64,000 nt of DNA, from contig JAODTK010004666.1 of NCBI GenBank assembly GCA_026419785.1, forward strand, positions 124,001 to 188,000, read 5' to 3'. Positions 1 through 14,700 of the stretch are shown one piece after another. The position numbers and the translations under genes were made by a program. The notes beneath the pieces are model-generated. The model was not told the DNA's origin. It saw only the letters and a program-made list of their open reading frames with translations, and did no database searches. Numbering within the stretch: the first letter of the stretch is position 1; each line of letters begins with the position of its first letter. The stretch is from Sclerodactyla briareus. Taxonomy: Eukaryota > Echinodermata > Holothuroidea > Dendrochirotida > Sclerodactylidae.

Positions 1-1514
1 GTTACCAGTCTGGGGGACTGTTGCCCGTCTTGGTCATCTCTCTGTGACCTCGCTGCTGGCTATTCTAGTCATCCCTTGTTCAGGCTCATGCATATTCAAC
101 ACCATGATGCACTTCCTAGTTGCGTTAGCTACCAGTACTCTTTCGGGCGACGCTTTGTTTCATCTTCTACCAGAGGTATGTGCGCCTTATGCATGTTATG
201 CTACTTTAATATACTGAGGCTATACCTTCTGGTCGTTGAAAGATAATTCTGCCATGTATTACTCCGATAATTATATCTATAGGCCTATATACTTTTTATG
301 ATGTACTTGCGGAGCGCAAAATCGGAACTATGAAAGGGTATAGACTTGAAGAGTGCACTTTTTGTTAGCTGATCGAGCTGCAAATCCTTCACCAGGTGCC
401 CAAATTAGGCTATGATAGCATGTAAAACCGCCACCGAATTCAGGTGAGATGAGATGGGGGGGTGAGCTGAGCTGGGGTTCAAATGTGTTCTATTAGTTTG
501 CATGATAGATATGGTTTCACAGAGGCAAAGCAAACTTCCTGAATGGAACAAACCTACATGATATAGACAAGATGAGAAATGCATGGCGTTTATAGATGCG
601 TATCACACGAATGAATTCTATACAATATCTCCTTCAAAAAGCCAATCAATGACGATACAATGGGCTGCGTATGTTTTATGGTCTCACGCCAGAAACTATG
701 TGTTCTTTTCTGAAATAAACGGTCATTTTCGTCCGAATGTGTGATTCTTACATCCATCCCGGACACGCATAAGCAACATGGGATCGTACCCTTTGAGAAA
801 TGCTTCTGCGGTCGCACATGAATGTGGAAGTGAATACAAGCAGACGGCAAACTGTCAATTGCTTATCCCACGTTCCTTCCTCTGCAGTACTCGTGTTGAG
901 CGTCTGTGCAGTGCCATTTTCCAGTCCTTGGTAAGGACCGATTAGGATTCCATTCAGGACCCTCACTCCGGGTGGGATGCCGACATTTCTCCAACTGTGC
1001 TAATTATTATCTTGTTCTTTCATCATTATTGGTAGTTTCTTCCAATCCAGTCTTCCCACCCTAAGTGTGTGCCTGTTCTTAGACATTTCATTCAGCGAAC
1101 TGGTGCCTGAGCTGTGGTTGCCATGGTCAGAGTGGTAATTCGGTAACGCTTTATCTCTCTATTAACTGTTGTACAGACAGCACTGGCCCTGCCGTCTGAC
1201 ATTCGCAGCTAGGCGTTGTTCACAGCGGTGCTACAAACTTCACTCCTCTTCCTTTCATCTCTCCCAGTAGGGCATGACACTTCATAATTAGGTAGTGAGA
1301 ATGAGTAAACTTTATTGCATCAAGTAAGGGAATTTGTGTCCCGCACATGAATGTTCCTGTTGCACATCTCATGCTCATTAATCTTTTCGTCTTTTCTTCA
1401 GAGGTTTGGATTTTGTTAGTTTCTGTGTTTCCCGTTGTTTGTAGTTGATACACTGTTCCATTTTTGTTCCAGTGTATTGGTATTCGGCGCCATATTAAGG
1501 ACCTATTTATTATT

Positions 1515-1563
<49 letters not shown>

Positions 1564-4500
1564 GATTGAGTTTATAGATTGAGTTATTTTATTTATTATT
1601 ATTAATATTATTATTAGCTATTCACTAGAGTGGTATGTAGCTGTTCAAGCCTTTGCTTTTCTTGTCTTTGTCTGTCATGGTGCCTATTGTCCCCGTTTGT
1701 GTCTCTCCTGTTGTTCCGCCTTTGTGGGCCCGCGTTTGCGGTATTTCTCTGCCATTCTTTTGGTAGCATTGTCAACACTATTGACTTTGATGCTTTTTAT
1801 TAGTGAGTTAGGTGCTTCCTGCTTGCTAGTGCATTTTCTATCTGCTTTCGTGTTCACTGTGTAGGCCTATCTAGTTTTCTCTTTTCTCAACCAGACCAGA
1901 TGTCGAATAAAAACGTATTAAATTGATACTTGTGGGCATTGTTGTTTTTTCTCTCTCCCGCTGTTAGCTTGTTCGGTGTTCTGTTCGCACACTAGGGAGG
2001 ACAAGTGGTTGTTTTGCTGTGAATGGTTTGGGGTGACTATTTTCGTCCGGGGCTAAGTTTCAAAGAGGTCAGATTCAGGAGACTATAAGTGATGATTTTA
2101 TGTAAGTGCAAGAAGTGTGTCAGGTTAGCGGAATGGGAGGCGGGTACTGGAAAGTGTGGGAATGAGACGGAGTGGTTAGTCCCGGTGTAGGTAATGCAAC
2201 AGAGGTAGCTGTTGACCCCGTCCCTTGTGTTCTAGGAATAGTTTTTTAGTGTGTTGCAGTATAGGAAGGCCGTGCAAGGGTCCGTGGGATGGTGTGCTAT
2301 GTAGGGATAAGGCCAGCTAGAACCGAAGGTTCAGGCATAGGTAGTTGTAGTGAAAGTGGCGGTGGATAAGGGATAATTAAAAGGGTAATTGTTTGGTGGT
2401 TGGGGACTCGATTTGTCCGTTATGTTGATCGTGATTTTAGTCGCGTAGATAAGCCGAAGCGTATAAGCAGTGTACTGAAGCTGCGAGGAAGGTAACTGGA
2501 TTCTTGGCTTGATTGGACGTCACTTCAGTTTTTCTGATGACGCCATGTCAGACCTCACCTGGAGTATTTTGTCTAAGTATGGAATCCATTTTTCTCGAAA
2601 GACACAGGTAAGCAAAAAAAACAGTTCAGGCGGAGGGGCCCTAGACTAGATCATTCTACTCAATGTCTTGAGATTTACTCACACCAGGAAATGTTAACGC
2701 GTCTCTATCTAACTCCGCTGGAGCTGAGACGAATTCGAGCTGATTTTATTCAGGTTTTCAAAATTGTTCATGAATGATTCGAGGGCCTTTCCTTCCACTG
2801 CTTCTTTGGTTTTTAAAGTATCACCCAATAGGGGCCATTGGCCTCAAGCTTTCTAGGAAAACGCGTATGGAAAATGGGAATCGGAGATATTTCTCTTCGC
2901 AGAGAGTTATTAATGAGTGGATAGCTTTCCTGAAGATGTTGTTTGTCCAAGAGTGTGAATGCGTTCAAGCACAGTCTTGATTTATTTTGCAGGAAAATTG
3001 TGGGCGAATTCTTTAGCATCTGGGTTTGTGGTGGCTTCAGGGTTCTCTTCATGAGGTCTTTTGTATTATATATATTATTATTATTATTATATTATTATTA
3101 TTATATTATTATTATTATTATTATTATATTATTATTATTATTAGTAAGATAAACATACTTGACGACAACTGCCTCGTGGTATACATGAAATAAACCTACT
3201 TGCGTCGTAGGCACAACTTGCCACTACACTGCCTATAGAACGACTTGGGAATTTTCGAACAATCTCCCTTTTTGTTGTGTATGAGTTCATGTTTTTTTTA
3301 CAGTATGCATAACATAGTACCTTCTTGACATTTGACAAATTGGACGGCTTTGCTTTTAACTTAGGATAGGCGGACCAAAATAATTGTTATCGCCTCATGA
3401 CATAGACCATTGACATGATATTGGTACTCAAATTGAACATCTCATACGATAGTCTTCCGACAATTTATTTGTTGTGACGTCACTCGCCAGTTACTGCGTC
3501 ATACGCTTGTTGAAAGATGGATGATGCGAAGTAAACGTTAGCCAGTCGCTTCGTGAGCGCGTGAGGTATTTCATTGATTGAGAGGAAGTTCGTCACTGGT
3601 ATGGTCGTTTATAAATTCAGTGGAGCGCCAGCCATCAAGGTACAATTCCTGAAAAAATAAATGAAAAAAAAAAACACACTTAAGATGATAGCGCATAGCT
3701 GTCGTAATCAGTTTATCTTTTGCAAATAGTTTGTTGTCTGCGGTGGCAGTATACAAAGTGAAATTTCTTGAATTGCCAAGGTTTTTCTGTCTGTGCATAC
3801 TACGCAATGGGGAGTGACTATATAGGGTTAGACCGACACAACACGAGAAATACTGACAATCATTGATAGAAAGATGGATTAGAGCCATTTTGGATTGGCT
3901 GGAGTTACCAGAGAACTGCATTTCTCCCAAACAAATTAGATCGATGATTCATGTTGAAAGGTGGTCTCAGGACAACGGCAATGAACTATGTTCGAGCATG
4001 CAGGCTATTTACATCCTCGTGCTCACTGGGTTTTTTCAGCACAGGAGGACATTAAGAAACTAATTGACTATTAACTTGCGAGTTGAGAGAAGCTGATTTA
4101 GGGAAGTCTGTGGAGTTGCAAGGATAAGAAATATTCAAATTCTCCAAATCTGAAATCATCACGCACCATGCACACTGATACAAAAGTTGATTCCATGAAC
4201 TATGAAACCTAATAGTAAATTTTCTTCTTTCCCGCGATATCAGAATAATCTAACAGAGATACTGACATATACTGTACATCACAATAAAATCCTACCTATC
4301 AAATCCAAATGTCACTTTCGTTTATATTCATTTCATAATTTATAGGGTTAACAAATGATTCTTTCTTCAAGCAGACCTGTCATAACTTTTGAAGTGGGAA
4401 AAATCGTACAAGAACCAGAACTAATATTTATGTCTAACGTGTGTGGCTGAATGAACGAAACGACAATAACGTTGGTGGCAACATCTACGTGTTGTGCATT

Positions 4501-7500
4501 GCAGGAATAAGAAAATAGTATTTTTCACGATGAGCTTGTCGACAGGGCACTGGGTTTTTTGTAACACTCGTTGGAGAACATAGCAACATTCAATGCAATA
4601 ATATCCTGGAACCTCAGTACATTGAGTCTTTAATGAGAGGCTGGAGGGCCAGCAAGAGCAATTTCTATTCAGTATTATTACCAGGGGTTCCGGTGTCTTC
4701 CCTATGATTTATGATTGTCTTTTGGTAATAAGTAAACATACTGTTCTGCGCGCGGGATGATGGATGGGGGTTGACCAGTTCTACGAACATGAACTATTGT
4801 GACTCTTTGGCCCAGCAATTGGACGCGTATAGCGTTCTCGATCAAGCAATCATGGTCACTCTCCTGACCGTACCGTAAACACATTTAGTTCATTTCATGA
4901 GAATTCCATTAATACTTCAGGTGGCTGTTCCATCATGCTTAGTTGCTTACAGTTCCAGTTGGCATATCTTCCCTTTCACAATGAAACGAACGATCGTGAC
5001 AAACTTATGAACTGTCTCTCTCTACATGAATTAAATTACGTTAACGGTCCACCGCCTCGTGAATGGTTCACTGACGTCACCCAACGACACCCTGGACTCT
5101 CATTTCGAATAAAGCCTGTCACTCCGTGTTATAGAGGGAAAGCCCCCTTTCCGATGATTTCCCGTCGGAGCAGTGCCGGCGGTTGCATTGCTAGCTTGCT
5201 CCATTTCGTTCTGCTCACTGAATTGGCTCAAATAAAATAATGGCGGGAAACAGTTCAACAGAAGTTCTTCATGCGGTAACTATGACTGAATTTGGTATTC
5301 ATAGATCATGTTACATATGACGCGCTAGAGGCCTCCAGACGTCCTCATTCATTCATACCCGCCTCCGGAAACAAAAACAAACGCTATATACGCATTCATC
5401 CTCAGCGATGAGATTTTATCCACTATTTCTTTCCTGTTGTTAATACATCGCGCATGTCGTGGAAACGCGAAGTAAAGTTCGATTCAGAAGCAAGAAATTG
5501 ACTTTGACGGGGACTTTGACCAAGTAGCAAAGACAGTATAGTAGTGTTTCGTTATGTCAAAACGTGACACGGTGCAGTAGACACGCAAACCACTGGATAG
5601 GCCAAACACGTAAGTGTACTATATACGTGACGTAGATTGCCTGCATACAACCACTGAAATGTTTTAAAATTAATGATTCCCGCATAGCTTAATGAACACG
5701 AAACGTTAGCTACACTATTTTTGTTTCTCTGTGCCGAATAAATTCTTTTTTTACGAATACTTCGTTCAGTTAACCCCATATAAGTGTGTTTTCAACACTT
5801 CGGTTCCAATAGAAGTGAATGTGGCCGAGCGGAAATAGGTCATATTCGCTTCAGCTATAGTGCGCCGACACCACTGTCTGTTAGAACACTTGTATAACCT
5901 GTCACAACAGCGAAAGCTGAACGATTTTTTTCAAAGGTGGAGTGTACCCTCACCGCGATACGACATCGATGAAAGATGAGCGCCTGGAGGCACTCGTCCT
6001 CCTAAAATACATCGTGGAGACACCCCTGCAGTAGATGCAGTGATTGACTTCTTCCCAACAACTTCTATATACAGACACTTGAAGTTTGTCATTTACGTTA
6101 TTAGGGATTGACTTTGTCTTCGGTAGTCTTGTCTACCATACTGTTATGTCCATATCAGTGCCAGTAGAGGCGGCACCGGGGAGGAGGGGGGGGGGGGGGG
6201 GGTTACGCCGCAATTATTGACCATCTGGTTCGACTAGGTGAGACCTGCTGTCTTCCCTTACAGGATGCGTATGCGGGATGCGACACCATGAATAAAAAAT
6301 TGACGCGTGTACAACTATGAAAAGTATCTAAGTAATATGTGATTGCTTGCAGAGATGGAGAATAGTTCCGTTGCGGCAAGAATAATCCAAATCAACTGGA
6401 GCGAACGCTGAGTAGGAGAATCTTGTGTACTAAGTCAACATCAATGTCTCATTACGTCAAATTGATCTATCGAATATCTCCGCCATAAAGCAATTTAACG
6501 TCCCTATTTTATCGGTTGCTGGATATTCGTGCATGGTCCCTTCACGAGGGTATATATATTCCTTCTAAAATAGCACCCTCCCTTCACAGAATTACGATTA
6601 TGTCATGCATAATCGTTGCTCCCCATATCCGCTACTCCAAGCTTTACTCTAATGATCGTGTCTAATATCACGTACAACTGTAGTATTAGTTCCATGCTTG
6701 CTTTCGTATCACCCGACCCGTCACATTCCGTTCCGCTCGCTGAATTGACATGAAACGTTTATATGTATGACGTGAGACGGGTGGGGAACGTTTGATCAAT
6801 ATTTTTCAAGTAGTTCTTGCTATGTAATAGATTTCTAATGAATTTCAGTAGGCAACCTCAATGGCCCAAGCAATTGGAATCAATTTTACTTGTTTAGGTT
6901 AAGCGTGGGTCTGATCCCTAATTCTAACAATGAGTGCAATATATTCTTCATAACAACACACGATTACACTAGCAATCAGCCAGGTTTGGCGTTGTAACAT
7001 CTGCGAATTTCAATTGGACAAATTACCATATCCTGATTCGTTGCACACAACGGCCAACCTAAATAAAAAACATTTAAGAGCTGCTAAATCGTTCTAGAAA
7101 TCGATGCGTTTTCTGCCGGCATATTCACAGATCAGGTTATATCCGATTACCCGTGCTTGTGTAACGTGATTCACTCTGACATTCCAAGCGACTGTCACGC
7201 CCACACCATCGGTTAGGCTATGATAGTTGTCCGAAATGGGATTCACATGAGCTATGCATTTAATCTTCAGACTGTAGTGTAATTTGTTATTGCGAACTTC
7301 TAATTAACTAATGTTCATATTCTTGATACAGCACTCTGTTGGCACGTCCTTTATCACGGGCGTTCTCTTCACTCGTTACGCCTTCATATATTTGTTTGGA
7401 GGATGCGGTTAATTCGAGTCAACAGGAACTCGTCACCGCAACGCGACAAATTTAATTGACTAGAAGGTGTTTCAGTAATAGATTGAGTGGAGCGCTTATT

Positions 7501-10500
7501 TTTAGGTGTCAATGCCTGAGAACCTTTAACGGTGAGAGTGTAACACTGGACTTTCATCGATCACATTCACCAGGGAAGTTACTTGGAGTACCCTAAAAAC
7601 CTTGAGCAAACAGTGCGGTTGTCTAGTTGTCATCACAAAGTGGCAATACCTGAATGAAAGGAATCTCTAATTTTGTTATAGCATCGCAACCAAGAACCCC
7701 GATGTGACAAAAATATGTTAGACCGCACCGAGACCCTATATACCGACATTCCACACAAAAATTAACCATCAATTTTAACTGAAAACAGGGAAGTATGGGA
7801 TTTGCATGGAATTAATATCCAGCAGTAATTAGCATTGTACTTATAGGATTTCCTCTGCCACACACTTGCAGGGCGCATTACAGTGTAAGTATATGTAATA
7901 ATGATTAATCAGAATGTCCAACAAAGTGTGTTGTTGAGGGGCATCAGGTGAGATCGACAGGCTGGTGAAAACTGGATTTCAGGAACTTGACTGAACAACT
8001 CACTTCGCCGAAGACCAAAATGAGTTGATGTATGTGTCTGGGGTTGTAGGCGTGTGTGCTTGCGTGGTGAGTATACTAAGTGTGAAAAGAGGAAAAGGTA
8101 CGCCTCCATAACTCGAGAGGTGGATGCCCCTGAAGTAGATGATCCCTTTGTTTTTGTGCCGATCAAATTATACATCCATGAGTGGGCGTGGAGTGGGAAC
8201 CAAAATAATAAAATGCCCATATCTCGTATAAAATATTACACTACACGTATCTCGGCAGCCGTAGTTCCGATTTCCATCAACCTGTTTCGGTGACATCAGG
8301 TATGAGTGTCAACAGATCCCTAACAGTATGGTGTTTTATTTTCTATACTAACATTCACAAGCACAGGGCCTAATCGGTTCAGCTGACATATTCCCTATTA
8401 GAACACGCAAAGAGAGTGTGCCCCCAAATATGTGGAACGGATGTCAATTTAGTGTATGTGCATTGTCCTTCTTGCTCCTGCTTTTTTCCACAATATTGGG
8501 AAACCATAGAATGCCCATATTTCGTTTCAACAACCGTATATAGGATTTCTTTGGGTACTTGTGTGGGGGACACAGCAAGTATAGTACACCAACAATTACT
8601 AAATTGTATTGGCGTCCTTCATTATTATTCATAATGGGTGGGTTCTAACGCAGTGTCGCTGAACACGATATATCGAAGAAGCACCAAGATGCCCATATAT
8701 AGACTGGTGAATAGATTCAAGGAGTAGATGGTGCCTGTTGATTTGTGCTGTTCTGAAATAATATGTATTGGTGGGTGAGACTTGGAAGCAGAATCATACA
8801 ATGCCATTCCAAATGCAATGCCAATTCTCGACAATCGTGGGTATGATTTTTTTTTTTTTTCGCTGGGAAATGTTGAAGGAATTTCATCAATTTCAATAAA
8901 ATAGGCCAATGCCCGAATGTAAATTGTCAGTTTTAAATTTTCTGATGAGCTAAAAGTATTCATGGACACGAGTCATGAGGTCGCAAGACAGGTACTCTCT
9001 AGCATGTTTCACGGAAACATTTTTTATTTTTTTGATATTCTTCTGTTTGGAGACCCAGTTCACTTGGCTGGGTACCTCGATAGTTCACTGTGTGAGTAAT
9101 GTGTAACAGGAAATACTCACGCATAAGCATAACTTGAGGGGGTAAAACGTCTAGTTTGGCTGGGCTTACAGTTCCCTGGAACCGACTGGTAATGCAGGCT
9201 GGGAGCTGGCTGGTTCTATTCGCACTCCAGATAGTCTGGTTTTTGGGCGGGCTTGCAGTTCCTTAAGACTGACTGGGCATGCCTGGATGGGAGTTGGACG
9301 GTCTACTCACCTTTACACACAGTCGGATTAGGTGAACTTAAAGTTCTCTGAGTTCATTATAGTCATTTTTGTTTTCGTCACAGGCCAGGGGACTCCATTC
9401 CCACGATGATCAAGTTATGCACATCTCCTTCGGTCGGGATAATTTCATATACAAGTTAGTGGCCGCCCTTACGACAATCTACCTATGTTTTCTGTCGAGA
9501 AAATATTCAGGATGTGTTCGAAAAATAGGGAAGAATCTGAGCCTAGTCACGAACACGAGGAGAACGGTGTCAACGGTTTTGCTACGGTAGGCATATTGAG
9601 AATAAGTTATTTGCATTTTTGTTTGGATTAGGCTAGGTCATTTTGTTTTTGGTGGTGGTCCTCCTCTTCTCACCATGGTGAAATTTGAGCCGGTCCGAGT
9701 GCGGTCCGGGCTTGCAATCACTAACCGTATGAGTATGATGCAGGCTGGATGATCTAAAAGCTTAAGGCAGCCTATCATTTGGCATGATGCACATTACGTG
9801 GCCGATAAGCCATAAACTGGTCCTTATTTAAGGCTGGATGACAGCATTACTTCGCTGTGGAACGTTAGCTGTATGACAGCCGAGTCGTTCCGCGGAAATT
9901 CCTTCTGCTATAACAATGTCTTCAGTTGAATATATATGCAAGCATCACGTATATGGTACCTTGTTCTGCTCGCGACACGCGAACCGCCCGAAGATATAAA
10001 CAAACCATGTCGGTTGTGTTCCAACAATGAGTACCCAGACCATATATACCCTCCTGCTACCAACTGCGAATTCAAAAATATTCTTTCGATTGGAACGTGC
10101 AATCTTCAAACCTGCTATTCTAACTATGTAAAATTATTCGTATAGCTGCCCTATGTATGAAATGCCAACAGAACTACGTTATAACTCCCATTCTGAGAAC
10201 TACGCGGTATACTCCCATTTTATGTCTTCATCAACATTCTTGGACAAACCGAACGATTCAAATCCTACTCAGAAATGCAATTAGCGACGAAACTCGGTAC
10301 GATATTCTTTCGTTAATAGATATTTTTTTCATTAATATCGACATATAAGATATGACATGCTGTGTTTGTCAAGCAAATTCGTACACACGTAATTTATTTC
10401 CTGTTGCTCACCGTTAGGGCAATGAAGGCAAATGTCCGATGCTCATACAATAGAGACACATTATATGAAATCACACAATCCAACTGACTGACGATCAAAC

Positions 10501-11734
10501 CTAATCTTATTGCTGTCGAATAGAACAGAACGGCAAGTAGCTCTTCTCGCTTAGTGCTAATGGAAAATAATTTCGGGGCTAATCTTACTCACCACATATC
10601 ATAATTTTACGCTGAGAATATGATAGCCAGACGTCGGACCGTTGAATGGGATCTCCGCTGGCATTCTCATCCTGAATTTGAAGTAGATAGGTATCAATGT
10701 AGATCCGTATATTGCCGATGATGTGAAGGTTCATGGATTTCAGAATTTTGATGACAAAATAGTGGAAATCGAGCACATTTTTGGGGACATTTGTGACAAT
10801 TAAAACTGTTAATAATTCAATTCCGTTAATTTTCCTGAGATATGTCATGAATCTATGATACAAGTAAGTCCACTGAAAACTGACGTTCTTCCATTTGAGG
10901 ACTCGAACGAAACGTCATTCCTTCCCCTGTAAAGTAGTTCAGAAACCCACGAGAATGACTCATAGAATACAATTCCTAATGATCATGATAACACACTAAT
11001 TTGGCTCTCAAAACTGCCATGTCCAAGTTGCTGGTAACCCTCATTTATGGAATCACACGTAGTGCTTCGATGAAAGGAGGGTGGCAGTATTACCAATTGC
11101 GAGGAATCAAGTTAGCCGGCTTCATTCTACTATTAATTCGGCTGTTTCGAGAATTGAGGGCATTAGGCGATAATCAGAGGTCGTGGGGGGTTTCGCGTGT
11201 AATGTAAGTCGGCGCGAAAATTGCAACAGGATATTACATTCCCCCAAAACCCAACATCCCTAATAATCGCAGTTTGCTAACCGTTGGGGAGCCTTCATCG
11301 TATCAATCAATACAAACAACTGGTAGCTATTACTTGACATGAAATACATGTGAAGTTGACCGCCTGATAAAACTGGAATGGTACCTAGAGCTATCAGACT
11401 ATGTGCTTATTCGCATGCATCTATTGATAAAGTAAGTTTTTTTTGTACATAAAACATTGGATGCGGTTTTTTTCCTTTTTATAGATGAAGATAATATGTT
11501 TTATTGATGCCGGCCACACACAGTGTCCAACGGTAAGATACAAGTACATGATCCGACTGTATGACGAGTGGTTCAGGTTCGGCTCCGGGGCGGCCTCATA
11601 CCAGGTAAGACTATAACAAGACGCAAAACCTTCGAGATTCCTCGCTGTACCGGTCACGACTCTACGTCTTGTGAAGTCATTGGCCCATTGTTATGATCGT
11701 AACACACGATCCCACAAACACACACAGTACAGAT

Positions 11735-11782
<48 letters not shown>

Positions 11783-14700
11783 GCACACGCACACCACAAA
11801 CACACAAACGCAACACCCCTAATCGAATATATACACGGATTAGCAAAAAGGCGATTGCAAAATCACTACGTGATGGTCCTTCAGGAGAGATTTCACTCGT
11901 GAAGGGCTGAGAAGCACAAAAACGGAACGGTCGGGGCTTCTCGGCCGATAATTCAACACAACATTATTTTTTTCCCAATATTTGTACCGCCCTCCTATCT
12001 GCGGCCTCATAGCAGCTAGTGTACGGAAGCTGGTTATCAGTACCACGTGTTCAAGTTATACAGGCGGAGCCACCAGACCGAGACTACATAGAACATAGGG
12101 CATTCATATTAGGTGGGGTTGGGGGGGGGGATGGGATTGGTGTGGCGGTGGAAGGGTTTGGGGGGATTGTGTGGTGTGGAGGGGGGTTCCGAAGCCCAGT
12201 TCTTCGGTCGACTTGGCTGAGACGCCAGGGCGCCGCTACCTAGTTGGACCAAACTGAAGTTTAAACCATAAAAGATGCAGCGTAAAACTGTTTCTAATCT
12301 ATCTTTGACCTGATATACTACTCTTGTGTGTCAATTAAAAAAAACAGAACTATACAACCTTCCGTTCCCCATCAACGTTTCATTTCGAGAATCGGATTTT
12401 TTTTGTTTTTTTTTTTTTGCAGGAAGAGACAATGAACAACATCAGCGAATAACAGATGGATACAATGTATACTTAGTGTGTTACGTTATGTTCACTCAAC
12501 TAACTCACGACAGGAATAGTAGCGATACTGCAGTGGTTGTTCTATTTAAGTGGTTGTTTCGAACATTAACCATTAATATAGGCCGTTAGTTAACACGCGA
12601 CGCGGGCACCCTGTGCTCCCGTAGCCGGGTAATTCCTTACCAGACCAATGCCAAAACCCCTCCCCGGCATTCCCCAGCCGATTACTCCCCATGGTTATGG
12701 TTCTGCGTAGGTTGGTGGTTAGAGAACGTATGTTGTAGGTGTAGGTATAGGAGTATAAGTTTGTATGCTATATGCCCGGGGGTAGTTGTCCCCAACCCTC
12801 TCCACCACCCGACCCTAATGACATGTTCGTATATGCATTGTCTTTAATCAGCCGTCGGAAATGTCAAAATATCCGATTTGAGCGGCCATAACTCACGTAC
12901 GCGGTATGCCACGAACTATGGGCATGACTCATTCGATTCACTACAAGACAGTTTTCAATTACACTACTTAGTTGTCTTCTCCTTCGCTCATCTCCCGTAA
13001 ATCCTATATAAATGCTCGAGATATCTGATTTTTCATCTCAGTATAGCACCAACACCTGACATCCTGCTCTAACTGTTTGGACGTTTGTACCGTCATACCT
13101 GCAAATTCCCCCCACTGTGAATTCTGATAGTTTTTGGTTAGTGATACTTCCTTTCAAGCCAATATCTGCGCTGTTCTCTTTTAATTACACTACCAATCAA
13201 TATCCATGCTCAACCTTCCCGTTGTTGCAGTTCGATGGGATCATCTCTGACGTTACTCTTACCACGCCGGGTTTGGTCACTACTGAGGCGGTTTAAGACA
13301 GAAAAAAAAAAAAACATCAGGTTCTTACGGCATTCTTAATTAATTTTTCTGCACGGTTCTCCTGAACTTTAAGCCATGTTTCGGAAAGCTATACCGTATA
13401 TGCTATTCTATGGGATGTTATTTGCCCCGAACCTAACAGAACTACAGGCCGTTTGCCATCACCCATCTTCTTTGTCAAGTGATGAATCGCCCCGGTGGAA
13501 AGTAGGGTTAATGTTCTTGAAATTTGCGAAAGCCTCGCTCATGTATGGCATGCAGGACTTTCCTGCATTCAGTTCATCCTTCACTGTAAAATCGCTCCTA
13601 CTCGGAATAGCGGATAATTTTTCCAGGCTGTATTTCATATTACATGTTTGAACAAAATTTATATAGCAAACGTTAGGACCGGACCGGAGCACTCAAAATC
13701 GAACATTACGTTTTACTGGATTCAACATCGCCTTTCGCGGTTTCGCGGGTATATGGCGACAGTTTTGAACTGCTATTTGTGAACCCTGCACACACCGCTG
13801 CTTAATAATCCACGCGCACCTAAACCACTGTAATGAATGTCCGATCTTTGTGTCTCCCTGGATATTTTCAATAGGCCCCCCGGCAACATAAACACTCACC
13901 ATTTTCACAAGATTCACCGATTCAGTTAACCCACCAGAAAAGAGAGAATTATGGCCCTGTCGGCACATTGGCAATATGTCTTGGTATACATTCACCATAG
14001 TATTACTCTACTGGCCCTCGATCAAAATATGCTATTGGATTGTTGTGTGACACTTGGATAATGTGTAAGTAACGGTAAATGCGCTCTTGGAACAAGAAAC
14101 GAAGTTAACTAGGGTATTTGATGACAAAACATCGTATGGGTTTGGATGTTTATTACTGCTACTAATAGGCAGAGGTTTCATGGACCATGGCCTGTCATGG
14201 CCTATTTAACAACATTACATTCGTATTGGTTTGTATATGAACAAAACATCGTATTGGTTTGTATGTTATACCGGTACTGTACTAATAGGCAGAGGTTTCA
14301 TGGACCATGGCCTGTCATGGCCTATTTAACAACATTACATTCGTATTGGTTTGTATATGAACAAAACATTCGTATTGGTTTGTATGTTATACCGGTACTG
14401 TACTAATAGGCAGAGGTTTCATGGACCATGGCCTGTCATGGCCTATTTAACAAACATTACGAAATGCTCGATGCTCCACTCACAGAACTCCGAATGAAAA
14501 AATAAGAAAAGAAATTGAAGTTCTAAACAAAACATTCGTCTCACACTTCGGACACCATGTTCATGGAAACACCTTTGTATACGGCATTTATAATTTAGAG
14601 ACAATGATATATGCAATAACAGTTTCGTCTAACACTGGCATACGTAAGAATAAGATTAACACCTTCCCATTTAAGCGAGTGATTGGCCCAGTGTAGAGTG

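Noticed and set aside
7332-7407. Segment reading RYAFIYLF, resembling ZIP TM3
   Set aside because: No tryptophan-lysine before it, no clear donor, and the alternative at 13450 fits linker and phase better.
13459-13998. Minus-strand frame of about 180 codons interrupted once
   Set aside because: No recognisable similarity and no convincing splice sites at its ends; it overlaps a candidate ZIP exon on the other strand.
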